13,917 bases of DNA from Rickettsiales bacterium (lineage in GTDB: Bacteria; Pseudomonadota; Alphaproteobacteria; Methylaequorales; Methylaequoraceae). Below, piece by piece: positions 1 to 5,755 of the stretch. The notes beneath the pieces were generated by a model that was given only the letters and a program-made list of their open reading frames with translations, ran no database searches and was not told the origin of the DNA. The stretch is taken from the NCBI GenBank assembly GCA_002710765.1, contig PALK01000058.1, positions 1 to 13,917 on the forward strand, read 5' to 3'. The translations under genes and the position numbers were made by a program. Numbering within the stretch: the first letter of the stretch is position 1; each line of letters starts with the position of its first letter.

Positions 1-249
1 GAGAGACTGGGTGGTGTGCGGGGGGGGGAGTGTCACACCACACATCGAAAAAAAATGACTTCTTTTCCGGTACTTCTTTTCTACCCTGCTTAAGTACTGA
101 TATATAATTTATGTACTTTACTCTATTAAATATGTAAAGCGGTATATTGTTGTACAATCTCACACTGGACGTGGAATTTCTTTGTTTTTTCTTCACGTGT
201 GGCTTTGTGTCTCACTCCCACTCCCTTTTACATTTATCCTTCGCCGACT
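1..249. other. Non-coding AT-rich leader region
   Basis: I see no convincing gene here. The only ATG-started frame noticed (near 55) closes after about 12 codons. The region holds a G-rich hairpin at 11-41, an AT-rich core (TATATAATTT, 101-110) bracketed by the inverted hexamers AAGTAC (92-97) and GTACTT (113-118), and a TATATT element near 142. One of the last two could drive the gene at 250. It probably combines the end of an upstream transcription unit with a promoter. Confidence 0.5.
11..41. repeat. Inverted repeat with G9 loop
   Basis: GTGGTGTG (11-18) is exactly complementary to CACACCAC (34-41). The 15-nt spacer contains nine consecutive G (20-28). The transcript could form a hairpin, for example at the 3' end of a gene left of the window, and the G run is prone to slippage. 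No function can be shown from the sequence. Confidence 0.45.
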
Positions 250-585
250 ATGCGTACACCGAAGCGCTCGCACGAGCGAAAGATTGAGCCTGGGGCCCCG
301 AGTCGGCTGAGGCGCTCGGCGTCTGCTCGTCAGCGCACTCGCTTGGCTCGATCGTTGATGAAGTTGAGCCCGCAAAGCCCGCGAACGCGGCTGCTGCGAT
401 CGTTTGGTATTTCCTCACGGCGCAAGGGGAAACGCGCTCGGCGTCTGGCCCTGTTGGCAAAGCTTCTGCGACTCAATCGTTGCAAGCCAAAAGTGCGGGC
501 CTTGATCACGGAGCTGTTCATCGACCATCCCGGCAGCGAGGACATGCTTATTGGGTTTCTTGCGGCCCATCGCCAGTGCTTTTAG
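250..585 (+). CDS. Hypothetical small basic protein
   Basis: 111 aa from the ATG at 250; the frame is open further upstream only through a GTG, so the ATG is preferred. Residues 1-80 are very rich in Arg, Lys and Ser, with patches such as RRKGKRARR, which suggests nucleic-acid binding or nuclear targeting. The last 30 residues are more ordinary and look like a short helical segment (ALITELFIDH). No family is recognised. The 3' end overlaps the convergent twin-CX9C gene by 38 bp. Antisense frames are also open here, so the coding call rests on the ATG, the AT-rich upstream region and the natural-looking C-terminus. It could be a small virion DNA-condensing protein, but that is a guess from composition alone. 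Confidence 0.55.
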   Translation: MRTPKRSHERKIEPGAPSRLRRSASARQRTRLARSLMKLSPQSPRTRLLRSFGISSRRKGKRARRLALLAKLLRLNRCKPKVRALITELFIDHPGSEDMLIGFLAAHRQCF

Positions 586-814
586 GGGTCGAATCCACGA
601 AGAAGCTGCTTAGAGTGGTGACTCCCTGTGCAGAAAAAGGCGGTGAGAATATCCGGTGCCACTTTTGGAGTTTGCACTCTTCCAGAGCTTGTTCGTAAGG
701 GGTGCATACGTTTTGCTCTTTCTTACATCTTTTGAGCATGAACTCGATGTAAGCGCACTTTGATTTGCGGTCGGACCATCTGTTTTTGTCCTCTATGGTG
801 TGTAGTAATGACAT
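548..814 (-). CDS. Twin-CX9C (CHCH-like) small protein
   Basis: 88 aa with ATG at 814. Residues 20-47 contain Cys20-X9-Cys30, a six-residue loop, then Cys37-X9-Cys47, which is the twin CX9C signature of the CHCH fold: two antiparallel helices stapled by two disulfides. Cellular members (COX17, COX19, CMC and CHCHD families) are imported into the mitochondrial intermembrane space and oxidised by Mia40/Erv1. There is no obvious membrane segment. The C-terminal 40 residues are Ser/Thr/Pro-rich and look unstructured. The loop is short compared with the CHCH proteins I remember. A TATAAG element lies about 33 nt upstream (847-852). In a viral setting the protein could be a substrate of a virus-encoded Erv1-like oxidase or could target mitochondria; neither is shown. 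The motif is clear, the function unknown. Confidence 0.72.
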   Translation of the reverse strand: MSLLHTIEDKNRWSDRKSKCAYIEFMLKRCKKEQNVCTPYEQALEECKLQKWHRIFSPPFSAQGVTTLSSFFVDSTPKSTGDGPQETQ

Positions 815-846
815 GACACCGCGCCAGAGTGGGTAGACAGAGTTTA

Positions 847-852
847 CTTATA
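847..852 (-). promoter_or_regulatory. TATA-like element for twin-CX9C gene
   Basis: The minus strand reads TATAAG here, about 33 nt before the ATG at 814, inside an AT-rich stretch between this gene and the stop codon of its neighbour. The spacing matches other promoters in the window. Confidence 0.4.
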
Positions 853-864
853 TTAAAATTAAAA

Positions 865-1557
865 TTAAGATTTTTTTTCGTTGGCCTCTTTTAACTCGCG
901 TTCTTTTGATAATTGATGGAAAAACTTCAGCGCGTCCATTTTCCCCTTTGACAGGCGACAGAGCTCGCTGGCAGTTCTCGAGGAAAGCACCGTCGTTCCC
1001 TCGTCGTCTACATCTGTCAAGTTTGTGCGCAGCAAAGTCTCCGCTTCTTCAAACATGCGAATGTCCTGGGAAACGCTCCGCATGGGTGATATTCTGCACT
1101 CATTGTAGTGTTTATGCAACCAGTACCTCGTGATTTTTGGTATGTTTGTTCTCCCCTCCCACCGTAGAGGTGCGACTCTCTTTTCGAATATTTTTAATTG
1201 CATGGATGTTACGTGTTGTTGAGATGCTCTTCCCGCGAGTTTGTCGGCTAGAGTCGTTAGATCTCGAACAATTTCGCTGGTCGCGTGTTCGCATAGAGGG
1301 CAGATTTGTCCTTCGGCGGTGTCTTCCTCCTCGTCTTCTGATTCAAACTCTTCTGTGGTAGCTTCTGCAACGTCCAAGCAAAAGCGTTTTGGCGATCCCC
1401 CCTCCTCCTCCTCTTCGCTCCCCGACAAGGAATCATTGGGGGATGAGTTGGGGGGGCGCGCGTTAAGTCGTTGTTCTATTTCTTCTGTTGTCACAATTTC
1501 AAAATATGGATCTCGCGGTCTCTTCGTCCCAATCGTCGTTTGATCTTCGTCCGACAT
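865..1557 (-). CDS. Acidic CPLC protein, putative Zn-binding
   Basis: 230 aa with ATG at 1557. Residues 1-85 are low-complexity and acidic (EEEEE at 49-53, EDEEED at 74-79) with KRPR and PKR basic patches. Residues 86-89 are CPLC, followed by a helical stretch and then LHKHYNEC (147-154). The paired CxxC and HxxxC could form one zinc site. The C-terminal 70 residues are charged and helical (ELCRLSKGKMDALKFFHQL). I do not recognise the family. An acidic N-terminus with a small zinc module would suit a viral transcription or chromatin-associated factor, but that is inference. The gene diverges from the 75-aa gene at 1619 across 61 bp containing a shared TATA-like element. Confidence 0.75.
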   Translation of the reverse strand: MSDEDQTTIGTKRPRDPYFEIVTTEEIEQRLNARPPNSSPNDSLSGSEEEEEGGSPKRFCLDVAEATTEEFESEDEEEDTAEGQICPLCEHATSEIVRDLTTLADKLAGRASQQHVTSMQLKIFEKRVAPLRWEGRTNIPKITRYWLHKHYNECRISPMRSVSQDIRMFEEAETLLRTNLTDVDDEGTTVLSSRTASELCRLSKGKMDALKFFHQLSKERELKEANEKKS

Positions 1558-1580
1558 GATTTAAGAAGAATTAAAACGTG

Positions 1581-1590
1581 TTTATATAAT
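1581..1590. promoter_or_regulatory. Bidirectional TATA element
   Basis: TTTATATAAT on the plus strand reads ATTATATAAA on the minus strand, so one element offers a TATA box in each direction. It lies about 30 nt before the ATG at 1619 (+) and about 25 nt before the ATG at 1557 (-), and is the only such element in the 61-bp divergent spacer. With a TBP gene in the same window, a shared bidirectional promoter is plausible. Confidence 0.55.
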
Positions 1591-1618
1591 TGTAATGTAT
1601 TTTCCTTGTTAGTGCCAA

Positions 1619-1846
1619 ATGTTTACTTTTGGATCCAACCAAGATGCTGCGCCGAAAGAGGCCCCGTCTAAACCGGCGGCAGCAAACTGGACCCAACTCG
1701 TTCAAATCGACGAACCACCGCAAAAGATTGAAAAGACTTCCGTGTACGATTGGTGCAATACCGTAGTATCCAACCTGCACGACGAAGACGCGAAAGAGCT
1801 TGTGAAAGCTCTTGTTTTCCTTACCACCCGGTCCACTGAACTCTAA
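1619..1846 (+). CDS. Hypothetical 75-aa protein
   Basis: 75 aa with ATG at 1619 and TAA at 1844-1846. The first 35 residues are rich in Pro, Ala and Lys and likely disordered. The last 35 (from VYDWCNTVV to the end) look helical, with acidic and hydrophobic residues alternating. There is no signal peptide, membrane segment or known motif. Its stop codon overlaps the stop codon of the converging gene (1843-3033), which fits tight viral packing. Promoter and spacing support it as a real gene; no function can be assigned. Confidence 0.65.
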   Translation: MFTFGSNQDAAPKEAPSKPAAANWTQLVQIDEPPQKIEKTSVYDWCNTVVSNLHDEDAKELVKALVFLTTRSTEL

Positions 1847-3033
1847 TGCAACGCAGAGTCTAGCATGCTACCATATTGATTTCTCAGATTCACGGTAGTG
1901 GCCTCGCAATTGCGCACGAAAGCCTCCGCCTTTTCTTTTGTGTTTAAATACTTGTTGAGAACCTCTCGAATATGATTCATGGTTTTTGTCAAAAAGTTTT
2001 GCTGTGTGGGAGATGACGAATCTTCATAAAACGACCAAAGACACTTCATAAACTGTTCACAAGAGCTGGGATGAGGCAACAAAAAGCCAATATTGGCAAA
2101 CTTGGGTATAACTTGAGCCCCGTGAATTTTCACTCCGCGGCCAGTGGAGTAGAGAAAACTGACAGCAAACGATAGAAAACCCTTGAACAGAATTTGTTCG
2201 GTGTCTAGAAAGTTACAGCATTTGTAAAAAGCCACTATGAGCGGGCAAATATTTTGAACGACGGCGGGTGCGTCTTGCGCCCTGACGACCGTTTCATAAG
2301 TGCAATTACTGAACCACCCCATATCGATGGCTATTGTGGATAGTTGGTGGACAAAACACGGTTTGTTTTCTCGCTTGCAGCGTTTTATGTATTGCTGCGT
2401 TTTGTTCAGGATCTGGCGGTATTTTGCGCGTCTTGTATTATAAAACAATTCTTGGCGCAGCGTTGAAAACAAGCAGTCCACGACGCATCTCTGCGCGGAC
2501 TGCATCATTTTCAAATCAACGGTGTTGTGGAGCAGCCCTACTTGCCTAGAGTCGTTTGAATTTATGATCAAACCAGAAGCCCCTGGGTCAGGCAGCCTTG
2601 TTTTGCGTGGAGCAAAGGCCCCTTTCTTCTTTTCCCTCCAATCATACTCCCTTGTGATCTGAACCACGCGTCCGCTTATTCGACACACTTTGTTGCCGTT
2701 CTGGTTTTCTACTAACAAGCCGTTTTCTCCGCTGTTGCAATGATTGCAACTGCACAAATGCGTGTGCCCGCGTTTACACACATAAATGCAGCTGTAAGAA
2801 CGCCCTTCTAACTTCTCATACGACCCCTTTGGCCACGGCGGGCGCACCATTTTCCACGCCAAGCGCTCCTCGCCCGTGGCGTTGTGTTTCCACACCTGGA
2901 TCGGGATTGTGGCGCTGTGTCCACAAGTCTCGGGCGAACACGGTTCCCTTGTGTGCGCGGCCCCGTTCATAGAGTACCAGTCTGCGATCCAGGCGTACAC
3001 CAACGCGTCGTCTTTGGGGTCGATGATGGACAT
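1843..3033 (-). CDS. Cys/His-rich protein, possible viral transcription factor
   Basis: 396 aa from the ATG at 3033; the frame continues 6 codons further only to a TTG. Residues 82-121 carry a dense Cys/His cluster: Cys82, Cys86, His90, His92, Cys94, Cys96, His98, Cys99, then about 17 residues later VCRISGRVV (116-124). The layout, a metal-binding cluster followed by xxGNKVCxxSGRVV, resembles the N-terminal ribbon of TFIIB (ICPECGLVV), but the last Cys is Ser here, so it is not a standard ribbon. From memory, similar cluster-plus-VCxxSG proteins occur in large DNA viruses of protists; I cannot name the family. Residues 165-396 look mostly helical, with a hydrophobic helix at 283-296 followed by GVKIHGAQVIP. 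A role in transcription is inferred from the ribbon likeness and the nearby TBP. It converges on the 75-aa gene with overlapping stops. Confidence 0.8.
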   Translation of the reverse strand: MSIIDPKDDALVYAWIADWYSMNGAAHTREPCSPETCGHSATIPIQVWKHNATGEERLAWKMVRPPWPKGSYEKLEGRSYSCIYVCKRGHTHLCSCNHCNSGENGLLVENQNGNKVCRISGRVVQITREYDWREKKKGAFAPRKTRLPDPGASGLIINSNDSRQVGLLHNTVDLKMMQSAQRCVVDCLFSTLRQELFYNTRRAKYRQILNKTQQYIKRCKRENKPCFVHQLSTIAIDMGWFSNCTYETVVRAQDAPAVVQNICPLIVAFYKCCNFLDTEQILFKGFLSFAVSFLYSTGRGVKIHGAQVIPKFANIGFLLPHPSSCEQFMKCLWSFYEDSSSPTQQNFLTKTMNHIREVLNKYLNTKEKAEAFVRNCEATTVNLRNQYGSMLDSALH

Positions 3034-3143
3034 GACCCTCCCCCTGCACAACTGTGTTCTTTATTTCTACTACAAATGAGTTACATATAATGAATCATTT
3101 TTAAAAAAAACCATTATGGCGCGAATTTATCCCTTTGTGACAG

Positions 3144-3149
3144 TATAAA
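3144..3149 (+). promoter_or_regulatory. TATA box for Pro/Ser-rich gene
   Basis: TATAAA in the context CAGTATAAACC, about 27 nt before the ATG at 3172. It is the best TATA match in the 3034-3171 divergent spacer, which also has a weaker minus-strand CATTATATG near 3083-3091 that may serve the gene starting at 3033. Confidence 0.5.
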
Positions 3150-3171
3150 CCATTCATTTAATCATCCAACC

Positions 3172-3849
3172 ATGTCCAGTCTTCTCTTCGACTGCGACTC
3201 TCGACCACAGTGGTCCGAACCCTCCGATAACCAATGCGAGGGTTTCTTTCCGGGTGGCATGAGCCCCTTCACACCGTTTAAAGAACTCGGCGGGGCTGCT
3301 GCGGCGGGGGAGCACCCCCGTGCCATCCAGCTGGGTCCGCGGGGTCCCGTGCCCACAATGGATTCCGATACTGCAATATCGCTCCTGAGTATTTTGCCCG
3401 CGTCGTCGGCAGGCACCCCAATGGGCACCCCAATGGGCACCCCAATGGGCACCCCAATGGGCACCCCAATGGGCACCCCAAAATCAATGCCTGTCGCATC
3501 TCCAAATTGGGGTCAGGGGTTTTTAGGTCCGACGTCCCCCGAACCTTTGCACCTCAACCCCTCGCATAGCCGTGCAGCTTTTCTTCCGCCGGAATTTTAT
3601 CTTGACGGCGCGTTGGCGGCCCCCGACCCTGCCCAACAAACACCCCCCTCTGCGATGAGTCGCGAGCCAAGCCACAAGCGGAGCAGATCTCCTTTGACCA
3701 AACAGGGTCACTTTCTTAACGCGTCTAGTTTTTCGTTGCCACACCGCGCACAGCCTTACATTGAATGCAACGCCTCTGAAGCAGCGGTACAAGCCTTGGG
3801 GCTTCTGGAAGAAGAAATAACACAAAAGCTGGGGGTTATTTCAATTTAG
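3172..3849 (+). CDS. Pro/Ser-rich protein with GTPM repeats
   Basis: 225 aa with ATG at 3172. The protein is low-complexity and probably mostly disordered. Residues 81-104 are six Gly-Thr-Pro-Met/Lys repeats encoded by a 12-bp DNA tandem repeat. Many Ser/Thr-Pro pairs (SPFTPF, TSPEP, the GTPM run, SPLT) could be targets of proline-directed kinases. A basic HKRSRSP segment (about 164-170) could act as a nuclear signal. The C-terminal 30 residues (EAAVQALGLLEEEITQKLGV) look like an amphipathic helix that may bind a partner. No family is recognised. It ends two bases before the stop of the converging membrane-protein gene. It could be a regulatory or tegument-like protein; unproven. Confidence 0.78.
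   Translation: MSSLLFDCDSRPQWSEPSDNQCEGFFPGGMSPFTPFKELGGAAAAGEHPRAIQLGPRGPVPTMDSDTAISLLSILPASSAGTPMGTPMGTPMGTPMGTPMGTPKSMPVASPNWGQGFLGPTSPEPLHLNPSHSRAAFLPPEFYLDGALAAPDPAQQTPPSAMSREPSHKRSRSPLTKQGHFLNASSFSLPHRAQPYIECNASEAAVQALGLLEEEITQKLGVISI
3412..3483 (+). repeat. 12-bp tandem repeat (GTPM), six units
   Basis: GGCACCCCAATG is repeated five times without change (3412-3471), with a sixth unit ending AAA (3472-3483). Each unit encodes Gly-Thr-Pro-Met in frame. Identical units indicate recent slippage or expansion, so copy number may vary between isolates. Confidence 0.95.
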
Positions 3850-3851
3850 TG

Positions 3852-4112
3852 CTAGCCGTCCAAACTCTTGTATCGCATTCTTTTGCAGCAACCACGACAC
3901 ACACAAAGCCCGCTTTTCCAAAAACACATGCAAATTTGCAGCGCGGGGCATACGTAGCACCCAAGAACAACCAGTACGACGGTGGCAATTCCAATCCAAA
4001 TGAGCCAGTTTGAATTTTCATCGACGAAATCAATGAATGAATTCACCCCATTGTCCACGTCGCTGATGGCTGCGCTCAACTTATGAAGGGTTGTCTCATT
4101 GGAAGAGCTCAT
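3852..4112 (-). CDS. Small Cys-rich single-pass membrane protein
   Basis: 86 aa with ATG at 4112. Residues 1-34 are polar, with an N-glycosylation sequon (NET, 5-7). Residues 36-58 form one hydrophobic transmembrane segment (LIWIGIATVVLVVLG onward). The tail (52-76) carries eight Cys at 52, 55, 61, 63, 70, 72, 75 and 76, followed by a basic KRMRYKS end. There is no cleavable signal peptide, so it is probably anchored with the tail cytoplasmic or inside the virion. The Cys could be palmitoylated, bind metal or form disulfides. Small one-pass proteins of this sort are typical of viral inner-membrane components, but no family is recognised. A TATAAAT lies about 33 nt upstream. Confidence 0.78.
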   Translation of the reverse strand: MSSSNETTLHKLSAAISDVDNGVNSFIDFVDENSNWLIWIGIATVVLVVLGCYVCPALQICMCFWKSGLCVCRGCCKRMRYKSLDG

Positions 4113-4144
4113 AGTATTGTAGACATAAGTAAAGAATTATTATA

Positions 4145-4152
4145 ATTTATAG
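4145..4152 (-). promoter_or_regulatory. TATA box for membrane-protein gene
   Basis: The minus strand reads CTATAAAT, about 33 nt before the ATG at 4112, within the AT-rich divergent spacer 4113-4224. The TBP gene on the other side has a weaker GTATATCC near 4179-4186. Confidence 0.45.
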
Positions 4153-4224
4153 TTTTTTTTCTTTTTTTTTGAAAAAAAGTATATCCCCCTCGCTTTGTTT
4201 ATTGTTGCACTCGCACAGGGGCAC

Positions 4225-5004
4225 ATGACTAAGAGATTGCGCGAGAATGAAAACCCGGACCTCTTTGCTCGTTCACAGACCAAGAAGCGCAGAAGTATCA
4301 GTACTGTTCCAGAAGACGGCGCGGACACAAGCACGTCGCTGCCATTACCAGAGAAAATGCCCCAACCTATCATCTCAAACGTCGTCTCCACTTTTAAGAG
4401 CAGCAACGGAGAGCGCAAACTGAATTTGCTCCGCTTCTCACAGGTTTATGGTTTTGAGTTCCAACCATCGCGGTTTGCAGCGTGTTCAATAAGAATACGT
4501 GATGTCAAAAGCCAGGCAAGAAGCACCGCGCTCGCTTTTACAAGCGGTAAGTTCGTAATCACCGGCTGTCGCAGCGAACAAGAAAGTCTTCTGTGCAGTC
4601 GGCGCTACATCTACATGCTGAACCGACTCGGCGAAAAACTCAGCTTTCGAGGGTTTGTAACCCAAAACATCGTATCAAGTGTCAATATTGGCCACCCGCT
4701 GCAGCTTCACTTGATGCAGAGAGACAACACGTGTGAGATGGCATGGGAACAAAGAAAGTTTCCAGGGCTTGTTTGGAGAGACCAACAGAGCAAGCTTGTT
4801 CTTCTTTGCTTTAGAAGTGGTCGCATCGTGATCACCGGAGCCAAGTCCAGAAAACAGATTGACCTGCAGTGGCCCAGGCTGTTTAAAATCATCTGGGCTT
4901 ACATTGACACCGAAGAGTCAGCAACAAAATGCAGCAGAGACTACGCCGCAAAACTGCGGAGAGACGAAGAAAGGCAACCCTTCGAACTCGAAAGTATGTT
5001 CTAA
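4225..5004 (+). CDS. TATA-box-binding protein (TBP)
   Basis: 259 aa from the ATG at 4225; upstream the frame opens only through a TTG. Residues 50-230 form the two-repeat saddle of TBP. All four DNA-kinking phenylalanines are present: Phe84 (PSRFAA), Phe105 (ALAFTSGK), Phe179 (KFPGL) and Phe196 (LLCFRSGR). So are the two minor-groove asparagines, Asn52 (SNVVST) and Asn148 (QNIVSS), and the signatures FTSGKFVITG and FRSGRIVITGAKS. A polar N-terminal extension of about 48 residues contains KKRR (20-23), a likely nuclear signal. The C-terminal 30 residues are charged and extend beyond the usual core. TBP bends TATA DNA and nucleates transcription initiation. Several large DNA viruses encode divergent TBPs; this one probably directs transcription from the viral TATA-like promoters seen here. 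The spacers to both neighbours are short. Confidence 0.93.
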   Translation: MTKRLRENENPDLFARSQTKKRRSISTVPEDGADTSTSLPLPEKMPQPIISNVVSTFKSSNGERKLNLLRFSQVYGFEFQPSRFAACSIRIRDVKSQARSTALAFTSGKFVITGCRSEQESLLCSRRYIYMLNRLGEKLSFRGFVTQNIVSSVNIGHPLQLHLMQRDNTCEMAWEQRKFPGLVWRDQQSKLVLLCFRSGRIVITGAKSRKQIDLQWPRLFKIIWAYIDTEESATKCSRDYAAKLRRDEERQPFELESMF

Positions 5005-5032
5005 AAACTATAAATAAGTCAATATTCTTTTT

Positions 5033-5344
5033 TTAAAAATGCGTTGTATTCACTGCGGCGTGCCCTCTTCGTACTACAGCTCTGCAGAACACTCCAAACG
5101 GCCCTCCTGTCTTGTGTCCCCCGACAAACGGCACTCCTTTCACTCGGATTTTTGGTTCTGGTTCTTCAAAATTTGTTGTGCTTCGTACAAGGGACCCAAC
5201 TTCTCCAGACACAGACGGTTGAGAGACCCCTGAACGCGCAAGGATAACGTCCAAAAGGCTCGGTCCCGCATCTGGGTGAAGCGCCTCGAGCGTCTCCATC
5301 GCGAAGGCGAAGGTGTTCTTTGCGTTGGCGCTGTAACTTGCCAT
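5033..5344 (-). CDS. Hypothetical 103-aa protein
   Basis: 103 aa with ATG at 5344, preceded by an AT-rich leader (TTAAATTTAAAAAGG). The first 50 residues look like a small helical region (TFAFAMETLEALH, SLLDVILA). The C-terminal half is Gly/Val/Arg-rich and basic. No membrane segment or known motif is visible. Short plus-strand frames overlap it but start without a promoter-like context. It converges on the TBP gene with a 28-bp gap and lies beside the palindrome-rich intergenic region. The function is unknown. Confidence 0.58.
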   Translation of the reverse strand: MASYSANAKNTFAFAMETLEALHPDAGPSLLDVILARSGVSQPSVSGEVGSLVRSTTNFEEPEPKIRVKGVPFVGGHKTGGPFGVFCRAVVRRGHAAVNTTHF

Positions 5345-5380
5345 GCTCCCTTTTTAAATTTAAGACCAAAAGGTCTTGGG

Positions 5381-5402
5381 CAAGACGAAAATTTTCGTCT
5401 TG
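5381..5402. repeat. Perfect 22-bp palindrome
   Basis: CAAGACGAAAA followed immediately by its exact reverse complement. It abuts the left arm of the long inverted repeat and shares its core with the imperfect palindromes at 5568-5599 and 5617-5636. A site this symmetric could bind a dimeric protein or extrude as a cruciform. Confidence 0.9.
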
Positions 5403-5562
5403 AAAGGTCCAAATTTTGCCAAAAAAATACATTTATTTCACTATATAATTTTATATTATCTCAAAACATCCAACATATTCGATTAATTAAATGATATATT
5501 GCGAATGACTACATATTATACAGTGAAATAAATGTATTTTTTTGGCAAAATTTGGACCTTTC
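5402..5562. repeat. 48-bp inverted repeat with 65-nt AT-rich loop
   Basis: Bases 5402-5449 are the reverse complement of 5515-5562 with one mismatch (5443 against 5521). The 65-nt loop (5450-5514) is strongly AT-rich. Arms of this length and fidelity are not expected by chance and suggest a terminal-inverted-repeat element, an origin dyad or a maintained hairpin. No target-site duplication was identified. Confidence 0.92.
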
Positions 5563-5567
5563 GAGAA

Positions 5568-5599
5568 CCTTTCAAGACGAAAAGTTTCGTCTTGAAAGG
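5568..5599. repeat. 15-bp-arm palindrome
   Basis: CCTTTCAAGACGAAA (5568-5582), two unpaired bases, then the exact complement (5585-5599). It contains the same core as the palindrome at 5381. A third, smaller copy (AAGACGAA, four A, TTCGTCTT) lies at 5617-5636. Confidence 0.88.
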
Positions 5600-5755
5600 G
5601 GCATATTTGAACAGGCAAGACGAAAAAATTCGTCTTTTCCCTTTACTAGCTTTAACTACTAAGAACATGTACGGATTCTCTAGGAAGGTTCTCGAAGGTT
5701 TTTTTTTAAAAAAAAAACATTCTCACTCCCACCCACACTTACCCCATCCACAGTC

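Larger units (their letters stand above)
5345..5755. other. Palindrome-rich divergent intergenic region
   Basis: A 411-bp non-coding stretch between genes pointing away from each other. It holds a 6-bp-arm hairpin (AAGACC/GGTCTT, 5362-5377), three copies of a dyad built on AAGACGAA/TTCGTCTT (5381-5402, 5568-5599, 5617-5636), a long inverted repeat (5402-5449 with 5515-5562) and a T9A10 block near 5699-5717. It could be a replication origin, a MITE-like insertion, or a cluster of operators or transcript-end hairpins for the flanking genes. Confidence 0.7.
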
